Source: Myxocyprinus asiaticus (taxonomy: Eukaryota; Chordata; Actinopteri; Cypriniformes; Catostomidae). From it: a DNA stretch of 64,000 nt. The notes beneath the pieces are model-generated. The model was given only the letters and a program-made list of their open reading frames with translations. It made no database searches and was not told the origin of the DNA. This document shows positions 1 through 10,713 of this stretch, piece by piece. The DNA is taken from contig NC_059359.1 of NCBI RefSeq assembly GCF_019703515.2, forward strand, positions 62,001 through 126,000, written 5' to 3'. Made by a program: the position numbers and the translations under genes. Positions within the stretch are counted from its first letter, which is position 1. Every line of letters starts with the position of its first letter.

Positions 1-833
1 ACAAACCAAATGGAAATGTCACAAATTGGTGTAATCCAAACGGCGTGAAGGCCGTTTTTTCATGGGAAATTGGTGTCAAGGGGATCTGCCAATAACCCTT
101 CATCAAATCCAGCGTCGAATAAAATCGAGCAGTGCCTAATCGAGCAACTTGATGCAGGCATTGGGTATCCGTCAAATTTAGACACTGCGTTGACTTTTCG
201 ATAATCCACACAGAACCATACAGACCTGTCACTCATAGGAACCAGAACAACTGGGCTGGACCAGTCGCTGTGGGATTCCTCAATTACCCCCATATCGAAC
301 ATTGCATCCAATTCTTCCCGAACAATTTTCTTTTTTGCTCGGGTAAATCGGTAGGGGCAGCTACATACCACGACTCCCGGCTCGGTCTCTTTGTGGTGGT
401 GTTGAATGAGGAGAAAACACATCCGCAAACTCCTGTTGCAACTTGTCAACCTCTGCTAGTTGACTCGGCAAGAGGTGGTCTCCGCAAGTGACCGGAGTGA
501 AATGATTATGTTTTGAATCCACCTCTGGCCCTAGCTCCGCCCTCTCCGGAACTACCGTAGCCAACTTCACAGGGACCGCCTCCTTCAATTTCAGGAGGTT
601 GAGGTGGTATATTTGATGTGCGCCCACTCTATCGGTTCGTTTAACCTCATAATCGAGATCCCCCACTCGTCGTGTGACCTCAAAGGGTCCTTGCCACTTG
701 AGTAATTTAGAGCTCGATGTGGGAAGCAATATGAGCACTTTATCTCCCGGTGCAAATTCCCTTAGCTGTGTTCCCCTGTCATACAGTCGGCGCTGTCGTT
801 CTTGAGCTTGGAGCAAATTCTCCTGTGTTAGTT
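1..833 (-). mobile_element. Gypsy (Ty3) retrotransposon pol fragment, integrase end followed by reverse transcriptase
   Basis: Read on the minus strand, the segment first encodes an integrase C-terminal region (about 833-540, with GDKVLILLPTSSSKLLKWQG and YHLNLLK). A linker follows, then the start of a reverse transcriptase (about 440-1, with SDWSSPVVLVP, FCVDYRKVNAVSKFD and, after a frameshift near 118, LDLMKGYWQIPL). The RT runs off the left edge. Frameshifts near 400 and 118 make this a dead copy. Integrase ahead of RT is the reverse of the usual Gypsy order and matches the Gmr1-type group known from fish. The right side stops abruptly at the tail of the L2-like copy at 834, so the upstream part was lost or displaced. 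Confidence 0.88.
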
Positions 834-1997
834 CAAATCAAATCAAATCACTTTGTCACACAGCCACATACACAAGTGCAATGGTGTGTGAAATTCTTGG
901 GTGCAGTTCCGATCAACATAGCAGTCGTGAGAGTGATGAGACATACCAATTTACAATAACATCAAATTAACACAATTTAAACATCTGTTATACACAATTA
1001 CATTCAACAGTATACAAATAATAACATACTGTACAGTATACAATACACACTATATAGATACACATTATTCAATAAAAATATATAAAAAGTACATTATATA
1101 GAATGTACAGTATTGTACTGTATTGACATTCAGGCTGTCGGTTGATAGTCAGTTGTTAAGAGAACATAATAATAATAATATAATTTATGACAGTCCGGTG
1201 TGAGATTAAGAGTAAGGGATCCTGGGAGATAGAGTTCAAAAGTCTGATTGCTTGGGGGAAGAAGCTATCATGGAGTCGGCTGGTGCGGGTCCTGATGCTA
1301 CGATACCGCCTACCTGTTGGTAGCAGTGAGAACAGCCCATGGCTTGGGTGGCTGGAGTCTCTGATGATCCTCTGAGCTTTTTTCACACACCACCTTATAT
1401 ATATTTCCTGGAGGGAGGGAAGCTCACCTCCGATGATGTGTCTGGCAGATCGCACCACCATTTGCAGTGCTTTGCAGTTGTAGGCGGTGCTATTGCAGTA
1501 CCAGGCGGAGATACAGCCAGTCAGGATGCTCTCCACAGTGCAGGTGTAAAACCGTGTGAGGATGTGGCGGTTCATTCCAAACTTCCTCAGCCGTCTCAGG
1601 AAGAGGCGCTGATGAGCCTTCTTCACAACAACTTCAGTGTGGATGGACCATGTGAGTTCCTCAGTGATGTGGACACCGAGGAACTTGAAGCTGCTGACTC
1701 TCTCCACTGGTGCTCCATTGATGGTGATGGGACTGTGTTCTGTCTTTTCTTCTGAAGTCCACCACAAGCTCCTTTGTCTTACTGACGTTGAGGGAGAGGT
1801 TGTGCTCCTGACACCAGTGTGTCAGTGTGTGTACCTCCTCTCTGTAGGCTGTTTCATCATTGTCAGTGATCAGACCTACCACCGTCGTGTCATCAGCAAA
1901 CTTAATGGCATTGGAGCCATGTACACACGACTGTGTGGCAACACAAGGAATACAGTAGTGGGCTGAGAACAGTTTTTCGGAGAGAGCCCCGCAGGGC
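834..1997 (-). mobile_element. L2/Rex1-like LINE copy A, 3' portion
   Basis: The minus-strand reading frame (1767-1156) encodes the end of a LINE reverse transcriptase protein, with [33 protein letters not shown] and the C-terminal GLFSLLPTGRRYRSIRTRTS. The 3' untranslated region runs to a CAAATC tandem tail at 834-850, typical of L2-type LINEs. The copy is truncated in the RT domain. It abuts copy B, which points the other way, near the CCCCGCAGGGCT sequence at about 1988-1999. It holds a small internal inversion at 1920-1945. Clade (L2 versus Rex1/CR1) is not settled by eye. Confidence 0.85.
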
Positions 1998-3975
1998 TAT
2001 CAGAACAGCAAAATGTCAGTACAGGAACAAGATTGAAGAACAGTTAAACACCACCAACTCTAGAAGCATGTGGCAGGGAATTAACATCATCATGGTCTTT
2101 AAAGGGAATAAAAACTCAACCATGAACACTGCTGCCTCTCTCGTGGATGAGCTAAATACTTTTTATGCTCGTTTCAAGGGAAATAACACCACCCTCGCAG
2201 AGAGAGCTCTTGCGGCCGAAGCTATAGAGGTTAGTTCACTCTCCGTCACTGTAGTGGATGTAACCCAATCCTTCCGATGGGTGAATATCCGCAAAGCCGC
2301 GGGTCCAGACGGCATTCCGGGCTGTGTCAGAGCGTGTGCGAACCAACTGGCTGGTGTTTTTACGGACATTTTCAACCTTTCCCTCTTTGTCTGTGGTCCC
2401 CACACGCTTTAAAATGTCCACCATTGTGCCTGTACCAAAGCAATCCAAAATCACTTGCTTAAATGACTGGCATCCTGTTGCTCTGACCCCCATCATCAGC
2501 AAATGCTTTGAGTCTAATCAGAGATTACATCTGATCTGTGCTGCCTCCATCACTGGACCCATTGCAGTTTGCTTACCGCAACAACCGCTCCACTGATGAT
2601 GCCGTTGCATCTACAATACACAGTGCTCTCTCCCACCTGGAAAAAAGGAACACTTGTGTGAGAATGTTGTTTGTAGACTACAGCTCAGCATTCAACACCA
2701 TGGTGCCCTCCAAGCTAGATGAGAAACTCCGGGCTCTTGGCTTAAACAGCTCACTGTGCAGCTGGATCCTGGACTTCCTGTCAAGCAGACGCCAGATGGT
2801 TAGAATGGGCAGTAACATCTCATCGCTGACCCTCAACACTGGAGCCCCGCAGGGCTGTGTTCTCAGTCCACTCCTGTATTCCCTGTACACACATGACTGT
2901 GTGGCAACACACAGCTCCAATGCCATCATTAAGTTTGCTGATGATACGATGGTGGTAGGTCTGATCTCTGACAATGATGAAACAGCCTACAGAGAGGAGG
3001 TGCACACTCTGACACACTGGTGTCAGGAGCACAACCTCTCCCTCAATGTCAGTAAAACCAAGGAGCTTGTGGTGGACTTCAGGAGAAGAGAAAGAAAACA
3101 GCCCCATCACCATCAATGGAGCACCAGTGGAGAGAGTCAGCAGCTTCAAGTTCCTGGGTGTCCACATCTCTGAGGAACTCACATGGTCGGTCCACACCGA
3201 GGCCATTGTGAAGAAGGCTCAGTGCCTCTTCTTCCTGAGACGGCTGAGGAAGTTTGGAATGAACCGCCACATCCTCACACGGTTATACACCAGCACTGTA
3301 GAGAGCATCCTGACTGGCTGCATCTCCGCCTGGTAAGGAAATAGCAAATAGCACCGCCCACAAGCGCAAAGCCCTGCAAAGGGTGGTGCGAACTGCCAGA
3401 CACATCGGAGGTGAGCTTCCCTCCCTCCAGTACCTATATACCAGGTGGTGTATGAAAAAAGCTTGGAGGATCAGAGACTCCAGGCACCTGAGCCATGGGC
3501 TGTTCTCACTGCTACCATCAGGCAGGCGGTATCGCAGCATCAGAACCCACACCAGCCGACTTCATGACAGCTTCTTCCCCCAAGCAATCAGACTTTTGAA
3601 CTCTTGATCTCTCACAATCAAAATACATCAGCACTGCACTTTACTACTCTTATCTCTCACACCGGACTGTCATAAATTATATTCTCTCAACACACTGGCA
3701 CCTTAAATCAACTGACAGCCTGAATGTCAATACAGTACAATACAACCTACTGTATATTTTATATATATATACTATATGTACACTATTTTTATTGTATGTG
3801 TATTCTATAGTGTGTATTGTTACTGTACATTGTATGTTATTATTTGTATATTGTGTTGTGTAATTGTGTGTATAAATATGTCACCGTCACGACTGTTGCT
3901 CGGAACTGCACCCAAGAATTTCACACACTATTGCACTTGTGTATATGGTTGACAATAAAAGTGATTTGATTTGAA
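1998..3975 (+). mobile_element. L2/Rex1-like LINE copy B, RT domain to 3' end
   Basis: Plus-strand frames give NIRKAAGPDGIPG (about 2283), [48 protein letters not shown] and [12 protein letters not shown] (2930-2965), followed by the thumb region and the C-terminal SLLPSGRRYRSIRTHTS. The catalytic ADD is intact. Frame changes near 2410, 2540, 3110 and 3335 break the protein. The 3' end is AATAAAAGTGATTTGATTTGA near 3954-3975. The copy lacks the endonuclease and starts mid-protein, about 90 residues ahead of the AAGPDG motif. It uses the same family as copies A, C (47001-47578) and D (55739-59099). Confidence 0.88.
2538..3173 (+). pseudogene. LINE reverse transcriptase core, copy B
   Basis: This is the longest open piece of copy B, 211 codons. 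It covers the palm of a non-LTR reverse transcriptase, the enzyme that copies LINE RNA at a nicked target. Visible motifs are VDYSSAFNT (motif A, with the first catalytic Asp), [19 protein letters not shown] (motif B) and [10 protein letters not shown] (motif C, catalytic Asp pair). Downstream, [13 protein letters not shown] leads into a frameshift at about 3110, after which the protein continues in the frame at 3046-3336. The upstream endonuclease is missing, so it cannot mobilise itself. Confidence 0.85.
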
Positions 3976-4640
3976 TCTTCTTGCAAAGAATGCGATAGAG
4001 GTAGTTTCATATGAATTAATAAACCTGCTGTGCCGCTGCGTGAATGCGTGGCAAGTCCTCACTGGCGTGTCAGAGCTTGATCGTTTTAAACATCAGCACA
4101 ATCTGTGGTCCGACCACAGGTGTTGCATGCACAGTCTGCGACACAAACACAGTGGGATTTACAGCCATTATTTCCTTGTTCTGGAGAAGGACGGCGGGCT
4201 TCGGCCCACTGTATTTCTGAGACGCTTGAATCGCGCGCTCACGACGTGCCTATTCAAAATTTTAACTCAGAAACAGATCTTAAATCACACATCTGTGCTC
4301 AGGACTGGTTTGAGTCAATAGATCTGAAGGACGCATACTTTAGGTACCAATTGCACCGCATTAAAGGCGGCTTTTTAGATTAGTGTTCGAGGGAACTGCA
4401 TTTCAATTTAAAGTCCTTCATTTCAGTCTGTCTCTAGCTCCCCACACGTTCATGAAATGTATCGATGCAGCACTCGCCCCATTGAAAATGAACGGTGTGC
4501 ATATTTTGAATTACCTCAGCGATTGGTTATTACTAGCCAATCATAGGCACTACTGAGCAAACACAGACTTGTGTGCTTTTGCCCAGTTATGGCAAAGCAG
4601 CTTTTCCCCAGCCAGTAAATCTCCTTTTTAGGATTTCATG
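3976..4640 (+). pseudogene. DIRS reverse transcriptase remnant
   Basis: The RT fingers and palm are split across at least three frames (3971-4321, 4105-4383 and the frame from 4381). SIDLKDAYF carries the first catalytic Asp. The second catalytic box reads YLSD, with AGC at 4518-4520 where this family normally has an Asp codon, so the active site is lost. Read-through is broken after GGFLD at 4383 by a TAG. The neighbour downstream is the end of the same polyprotein, then the recombinase. The normal DIRS Asp is taken from general knowledge of the family. Confidence 0.8.
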
Positions 4641-4909
4641 CGTGCGCACCTCATGAATGAGTGCGTACAGACCATTCTTCGGCATGTTTGTTCAAACTGA
4701 GGAGAAAAAAAAAAAAAAAAGTCATTTCATTTTCATGCACTGTCTGGCTGCTCTAGCACCATGGACAGTGCCAGCCTCTACCAACAAGGTGTTGTGCGAT
4801 ACGGTCATGACATTTCAAACACAGAGGTACTGGCTGCCTTTCTAACTTTGAGAGCTTTTCATTCCAATATTGTGAATGTCGCCATGACGAGCTGGCCCAC
4901 ATATGACCG

Positions 4910-5203
4910 GTGAAACGCAAGTATGCATTTCCCCCGGTGCACCTCCTTAATTCTGTCATCAGCAAAGTCCGAGTGGACATGGAAACAGTTCTGTTAATTG
5001 TGCTGAAATGGCCCAATCAGTCCTGGTTTCTGGAGATGGTAGAAATACTGGACGGGCCTCCATGGAAAATACCGCTGAAGAAAGATTTTCTCTCTCAAAC
5101 ACAAGGCACAGTTTGGAATCCCACACAAGAGCTGCGAAGCCTACACATGTGGCCTTTGAACGGACCACAGCAGATGAGCCAGAATTGGCTTGGTCAGTTA
5201 TGA
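4910..5203 (+). pseudogene. C-terminal end of DIRS pol (RNase H/methyltransferase side)
   Basis: The frame encodes KYAFPPVHLLNSVISKVR, WPNQSWFLEMVEILDGPPW and HMWPLNGPQQMSQNWLGQL, which are typical of the conserved tail of fish DIRS pol proteins. It overlaps the tyrosine recombinase frame that begins near 5008, the usual overlapping layout of DIRS genes. No active-site residue can be assigned in this short piece. Confidence 0.7.
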
Positions 5204-6061
5204 ACACCATATTACAGGCTAGAGCGCCATCCACGAGATGCCTTTACGCACTGAAATGGAATGCGTTCACTAATTGGTGCTTTTCACAAGGCAAAGACCC
5301 ATTGAACTGCCCCATACCTGAAATTCGTACATTTCTTAAGAGCAATCGGATGCAGGGCTCACTCCGTCTATCCTCAAAGTTTGTGGCAATTATATCTGCA
5401 TATCACGCACCTGAAACCGGCACCTCTATAGGAAAACATGATTTAAATCATAATTCCTAGGGGGGCAGGGCAGCTAAATCCTCCTCGCCTGGCTACAGCC
5501 CCAACTTGGGACCTAACTTGGTCCTAAAATTGCTCACAGGGCCTCCCTTCGAGCCTCTGGACTATGTTGAATTGTGCGCTCTTAAGACCACATCACTGCT
5601 GGCTTTGGCCTCAGTAATATGGGTTGCTGATTTGCAAGCACTGTCAGTTGACAATTCATGTCTGGAGTTTGGTCCAGGTCTTTCAAAACACCTGTCAAAC
5701 CCAGAAAAGGCTATGTGCCTAAGGTTATAACCACACCCTTCAGAGCACAGGTGGTTCACCTTCAAGACTTTTTCCCTCCATTTAATTCATTAATAATTTG
5801 TTATGCCCTTTGCGAGCACTACACACATACGTTGAGTGCAAACACTAGCTCAGACTGTCTTACCAACTCTTTGTGTGCTATGGAGGATGCACAAAAGGAA
5901 TGTCTGTCTCCAAGCAAAGTCTTTCTCACTGGATCGTTGATTCAGTCACCCTGGCTTACGAGTCGCAGGGTGCGAATTGCCCAGTTGGTGTTAAAGTACA
6001 CTCAACTAGAGGCATGGCATCTTCATGGGCATGGACAAACAGTGTGTCCTTATAAGACATA
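5008..6061 (+). pseudogene. DIRS tyrosine recombinase, N-terminal and HxxR part
   Basis: The recombinase would integrate the circular DIRS DNA. The open frame to 5460 gives ILQARAPSTRCLYALKWNAF (core-binding region). The catalytic part continues in shifted frames: LVLKLLTGPPFEPLDYVEL (about 5520) and SVIWVADLQALSV (about 5611-5650). The position of the first catalytic Arg reads Trp (TGG, 5620-5622), a change that fits CGG to TGG decay. The H-x-x-R box is present as VHSTRGMASSWAW, with His at 5999-6001 and Arg at 6008-6010. An in-frame TAA lies at 6053-6055. The gene is then cut by the Tc1-A element. The catalytic tyrosine lies 8.4 kb away at 14538-14540. Confidence 0.85.
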
Positions 6062-6155
6062 CAGTTGATGTCAGAAGTTTACAAACACCTTAGCCAAATA
6101 CATTTAAACTCAGTTTTTCACAATTCCTGACATATAATCGTAGAATACATTCCCT
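6062..6155. repeat. Tc1-A left terminal arm
   Basis: The terminal repeat is followed by CCTTAGCCAAATACATTTAA and TTTTTCACAATTCCTGACAT, the usual left-arm sequence of Sleeping Beauty-type elements, ending in ATTCCCTG. The sequence then changes abruptly. Confidence 0.88.
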
Positions 6156-6603
6156 GCGTCATGAACGCTGGTGAAGATTCCTCAGTCGACCACCGGATGT
6201 CTCACTCGCATGAATATTAACATTGAGCTACACTTCCCAAGTGCCCACATGCCTGGACTGATTACCCTACACCTGCCTCATATCACTCAGGCTATTTAAG
6301 CCCGATGTGTGTGTTCATTCATTGCAAAGTCTTGTTTGCCCCGGCTACATTTCTGAGTGTTATATTTACTCTGTTGATCTACCCGTGTTTGACTCTGCTT
6401 TGGATTTACCTTGTATGATTCTCTGCTGCCTGCCTATTACTGTGTTTGCCTGGACTATCTCTATTGCTGTTTTGCTGCCTGCCCCGATCCTTTGCCTGTT
6501 TGACTATGTTACTGCCCTGTCTCTGATATTGTTGGTTGCCCTGGTTATTTTACCCACACCTGTTTGTACTCCGAACTTGTTAATTCATATTCTCATGTGT
6601 ATT
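6156..6603 (+). repeat. LTR-like or leader-like fragment, family unresolved
   Basis: A 448-bp stretch has a TATA-like ATTTAAG near 6294 and then a T- and CTG-rich downstream half (repeated CTGCCTGCC, TTTGCCTG). That composition recalls fish Gypsy LTRs. The frame 6307-6672 is open for 121 codons but is low in complexity and not recognised. No terminal repeats or target duplication are visible. It sits between the Tc1-A left arm and the L1 copy. Confidence 0.35.
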
Positions 6604-6929
6604 CTGCCTATTGGCTGGAGTTTGTTTATAGATTATCTTCTGTTATGTAATTCTGTCACAAAATTTGTATAGTAACACTGGATGTGAGCAATCTGACGGC
6701 AAAGTTGTCACGGGGGCTCTCGTAGTCATACGTGGATTGTTTGAGGGGTTAATGCGCACTTTTTTTGGGGGGGGGGGGGGGTTGATTGTTGCACTAATGT
6801 TGGAATGCAGTCGTTATAATTTTATTTTTGACAATCTATTTTTTCTAATGTCAAAATGTCAAATGTTAATGAGTAGATTGTCTCTCCACATGGAATGTGA
6901 ATGGGTTGGGGCACCCCATAAAAAGAAGT

Positions 6930-8493
6930 TGTAAGGGTCCACCCACTGGTCCAATGGCGGCATCCAATGGCATGGTTGAAGGTCTCCTGCATGTTCTGTC
7001 TTTTCGTGCGCATTCAGTTTAAGTTATTTTGTTCCAATTAAATAACTATTCATTTTATGATCCCCGTTTATTTTATCTGACTCCAATTATAAAAGTTTCC
7101 AAGGATATGTTAATGTTCCAATCTTAATTATTATTAAATTTGGTTTAACATTTGATCAAATCACATTTAACTTTTATATTATACTCATTCATTCGGATTC
7201 TTGTCGCTTAGTGTCTCACGCCGGCCATGTACGCGGATCTCATGGTCACAAATATGCCAGTGTTGGTCATTAAAACAGCAATTGACTAAATACTAATTAG
7301 ATGGCTGCTCATGCTTGCCTTTTTATCTAAAAGTATTTTAGTCCCCTTAGATAGTAAACACTTAGAGTAACATTATCTCTACCCAGAGGTCATGACCACT
7401 AAATTTACAAACGGTAGACCAACAATACCCAAGTTTAAATAGCTTTATATGATCATGCCATAGTTTCCTATGTACACTTAGCTAGAAAATATTACAATAA
7501 CCAAAGGTTTAGACTTCACCCTATTTAGGCTTGGCCGACAACTTCATGTTGTCCTAAATGGAAATTCCATAATGAGCCTGTACATTCTAAGTACACTAGA
7601 AGTAATGCCAATTTGTTAGTCGGAGCTCTAAAGTCTCAGTTGGTGTGCCCCATGCTCCACTCAGAACTGAGCTTTAGTCTGCTACTAACCTGGTCGTAGA
7701 TTTGCAGAAACATGGACTTAGTCTACTAAAGACAATAGTTTGAGTAAATCATACTCAAATGTAACAATTTACCAGGTAAAATACATTCATCAATTCCAGT
7801 TAGACAATAATAAAATCAAAATTAGACATTATCAAAACATAAGAAATTCAAATTGCAATTACCTAGAGAAAAACCTACACACAATGTTTACTTTGTGGAT
7901 CATCTGGCTACAGAGACCCTGAGCTCCTCTGACATCCTTAAGTACCAAACAATTCTATTGTTATTTCAAATGTGTGTGTTAAGTTATTTAGGATCTGGTT
8001 TTACAATTTAGGGGGTTGCAAGCAAGTTCTCTGAAGCTTGCATTTATATTTACAAAGAATGCACCTAATCTGCATACAGTATCTGGTCTCTGTGAGAGAT
8101 GATCTGGGAGGGGTCATGCCCCTGATAGAATACAGTATTTTACCAAATTCTTAAATCTTACTTGTGATTTGACTCAGCTGAAAGGGAATGAGACCGTTTT
8201 ACATGTTGCTTCGAGACCTCTTGAATGATACCAAACATGTATGATCAGAAAACCTTTTACATTACACAACAGGATAAGTCATATCTTAGTTTTTGGTGTC
8301 CTTAAAGTGACCCGAGGTGAGAGAGAGAGAGAGAGAGAGTAGATGAGTGCGTTTTGCATTTTATGGTCCCTAACCAGTGGGGTGTATTTTCTCAGATGGA
8401 AATGCTCTTCTGTGTGAGAGTTATGATGTTGATTCTCACAGAGTTCTTTGACTTTCCCGGAAGTGATGCAGACAATTTTGTGCCAGTCTTACA
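6930..8493. mobile_element. 1.56-kb solo-LTR-like insertion in L1 copy 1
   Basis: The insert begins TGTAAG and ends CTTACA, the TG..CA inverted ends expected of an LTR. Flanks are GAAGT (6925-6929) and GAAGG (8494-8498), a 4-of-5 match consistent with a target duplication. Removing it joins the L1 reading frame. No long reading frame is present, and a GA microsatellite lies at 8321-8339. The length is large for an LTR, and the family is not recognised. A non-autonomous element with similar ends is an alternative. Confidence 0.6.
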
Positions 8494-8498
8494 GAAGG

Positions 8499-9064
8499 TT
8501 GTTTCTTTTCTTAAACGTAAGAAATATGATATATTGTTTCTTCAAGAAACGCATCTTTCCCCGCAGGAAGCTGAAAAATTTGGGAAGATATGGGGTGGAT
8601 ATATTTTCTTTAGTGCTGGCTCAAGTAAGAGCAGGGGAGTCATTACACTGATAAGCAAGCATCTACAATTCAAATGCCTCAAACAGATTAAAGAAATTAG
8701 GAAGAGTCATTGTTTTAGCAGAAATTCAGGGGCAAAGGTTGATTTTTACTAATTTGCTAATTTTGCTAATATTTACGCACCTAACGCTGATGATCAGGGC
8801 TTTTTTATAGATCTTGAAGGGATGTTGCAAGCTGCTGGTACCCCTGATGATATAATATTGGGAGGAGACTTTAACCTTTTGATGGACTCAGTCCTTGATC
8901 ATAGTGAAGCAAAAGTGTGTAAGCCCCCTAGAGCAACAGTGACACTTCACAGGATGTGTAAAAATCTCTTTCAGATATTTCAAAAAAAGTCTTTCAGATA
9001 TTTGGAGACTTTGGTAGGGACTATACATTTTTCACCAGACCATAAGACTTACTCATATATATAA
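8499..9064 (+). pseudogene. L1 ORF2 endonuclease region, copy 1
   Basis: This is the APE-type endonuclease that nicks target DNA for L1 integration. Visible pieces are YDILFLQETHLSPQEAEKFG (Glu of the ETH motif), SAGSSKSRGV, IIKHLQFKCLKQ-type sequence with frameshifts, and the GDFNLLMDSVLDHSEAKVCK block (about 8866-8925). Frame changes near 8600, 8700 and 8760 split it. The catalytic Asn of WNVNG lies upstream, at about 6890, on the other side of the LTR-like insert. Confidence 0.8.
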
Positions 9065-10039
9065 ATAAAACTCCCTCATTTCATCTGTTGTTGATTGTTC
9101 AGTTGGAAACATCTTAGATCACGCTCGTGAGTTTAGCGGTGGTGCCACATACGGAGCAAAATAAATCATATTTGGCTCATTAATGTGTACCTTTTGCAAA
9201 ATCCTGAATTTCAACAAATGTTAAAGGCTGAAATCAATGTTTATATGGAGACCAACTGGTCCTCTGCGAGCATGGCTTGGGAGGCATTTAAGGCAGTTCT
9301 TAGGGACCGGATCATACAGTATGCCTCATTCATCAAAAAATCCAAAGCATGAGAACTCGTGGAGTTGGAAGGGAATATTAAAAGTGCAGAGGCAGAGCTG
9401 AAGTGCCAAATGTCTCTCAAATGACCTCAGAGAATTGACCCGATTGAAATACAGATATAATACTATTTTGTCGTGGAAGGTGGAGTTTGGCTAGTCAGGG
9501 CAAGACAGTCATACTTTGAGTCAGGGGAAAGCAGGGAAGCTTTTTGCTAGATATATAAAGCAGAGAGTCTTTTTCTATCATTCCCTCAGTATGAAATCTG
9601 CTGGTGGTGAAATATTTACCTTAGCCATTGATATTAATAATGCATTTAAAGAATTCTATCTTGATCTCTATAGTTCCACTTCTTTGTCTACCGATGAAGA
9701 TTAGAAACTTTGTAGAACCATTAGAACTCCCTAAACAGACTAATGAGCAAAAAATTCTTGATTCTGAGATAACATTGGAGGACCTTGGCAAGGTAATTAA
9801 GGCCTTGCCTACAGGCTAGATAGCTTTGCCGCTTAATTTAGATCTTATTCTACAGAACTGGCTCCACTTTTGTTAGAAGTTTATACGGAATCATTAAAGA
9901 ATGGAATTCCGCCAACCATGACACAAGCCCAGATCAGTCTGATTCTTAAAAAGGACAAAGATCCAAGTGAGTGTAAGAGTTACTGTCCAATTTCCCAAAA
10001 ATTTTGGCTAACCGATTAAGTTATGACATCTCTTATACA

Positions 10040-10671
10040 TATAGATCAGGTGGGGTTTATTTGGGGCCGCATCTCTTCTGATAACATTAGGCATTTCATC
10101 CATATCATGTGGGCAGTGGCGAATGATCAGACTCCAGTTGCTGCCATCTCACTTGACACCGAAAAGGCGTTTGATATGGTCAAATGGGATTATCTTTAAG
10201 ATTTTGGAAAAATATGGGTTCAGGAATACTTTTACTGGATGAAGTTACTTTATAGACACCTGGTAGTGGCGGTACAAACAAATGGATTCATTTCAGATTA
10301 TTTTACTCTGGATGGGGGCACCCGGGAGGGTTGCCCTCTTTCCCCATTATTGTTCCGTCTTGCCCTGGAACCATTGGCAGCCACGATAAGAAAGGAAGAT
10401 GATTTTCCAGGGGTGGTGGCGGGAGGTGTGGCGCATAAACTTTTGCTTTACGCAGATTATATTATTCATCTCAGACCCCACTAGATCTATGCCTTGCCTC
10501 TACAGAATTATTAATTTATTTTCTAAGTTCTCAGGATACAGAGTTAATTGGTCTAAATCTGAAGCTTTGGCTCTGACAGTGTACTGCCTGGTAACTGCTT
10601 TTCAGCCGGGCGCCTTCCAGTGGCTCAAGCAGGGCATTAAGTATTTGGGTATTTTATTCCCAGCAAATTAG
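10040..10671 (+). pseudogene. L1 ORF2 reverse transcriptase region, copy 1
   Basis: RT motifs are present in broken frames: QVGFIWGRISSDNIR (about 10050), ISLDTEKAFDMVKWDYL then TAA at about 10197, TREGCPLSPLLFRLALEPLA (10319-10380), and LLLYADYII where the second catalytic Asp is lost through a deletion (about 10440-10465). GIKYLGILFPAN ends at 10671. The nearly full-length copy at 47670-53347 has the same blocks with an intact YADD. Confidence 0.85.
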
Positions 10672-10713
10672 TTAATTTTGACCATTTAATAAATAGGTTA
10701 AGTGATGTGGGCA

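Larger units (their letters stand above)
3976..6061 (+). mobile_element. DIRS retrotransposon, left part (RT, RNase H end and tyrosine recombinase)
   Basis: Plus-strand frames match DIRS pol: LAKNAIEVVS at the start, LEKDGGLRPTVFLRRLNRAL, DWFESIDLKDAYF (about 4303-4342), APHTFMKCIDAAL and NYLSDWLLL (4509-4535). The pol tail follows, with KYAFPPVHLLNSVISKVRVD (about 4910). An overlapping frame from 5008 encodes the tyrosine recombinase. DIRS elements use reverse transcriptase plus a tyrosine recombinase instead of an integrase and leave no target duplication. Many frameshifts, an internal deletion near 4640-4860 and stops show the copy is dead. The left end is cut by the L2-like copy B, and the element continues at 14491-14614 and 15746-16260. 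Confidence 0.9.

Noticed and set aside
4691..4722. Poly(A) as the 3' end of a LINE inside DIRS
   Set aside because: No LINE 3' sequence precedes it; DIRS-like sequence lies on both sides.
6307..6672. 121-codon hydrophobic frame that might be a membrane protein
   Set aside because: It comes from a CTG/TTTGCC low-complexity tract, has no family match and runs across the border into L1 copy 1.
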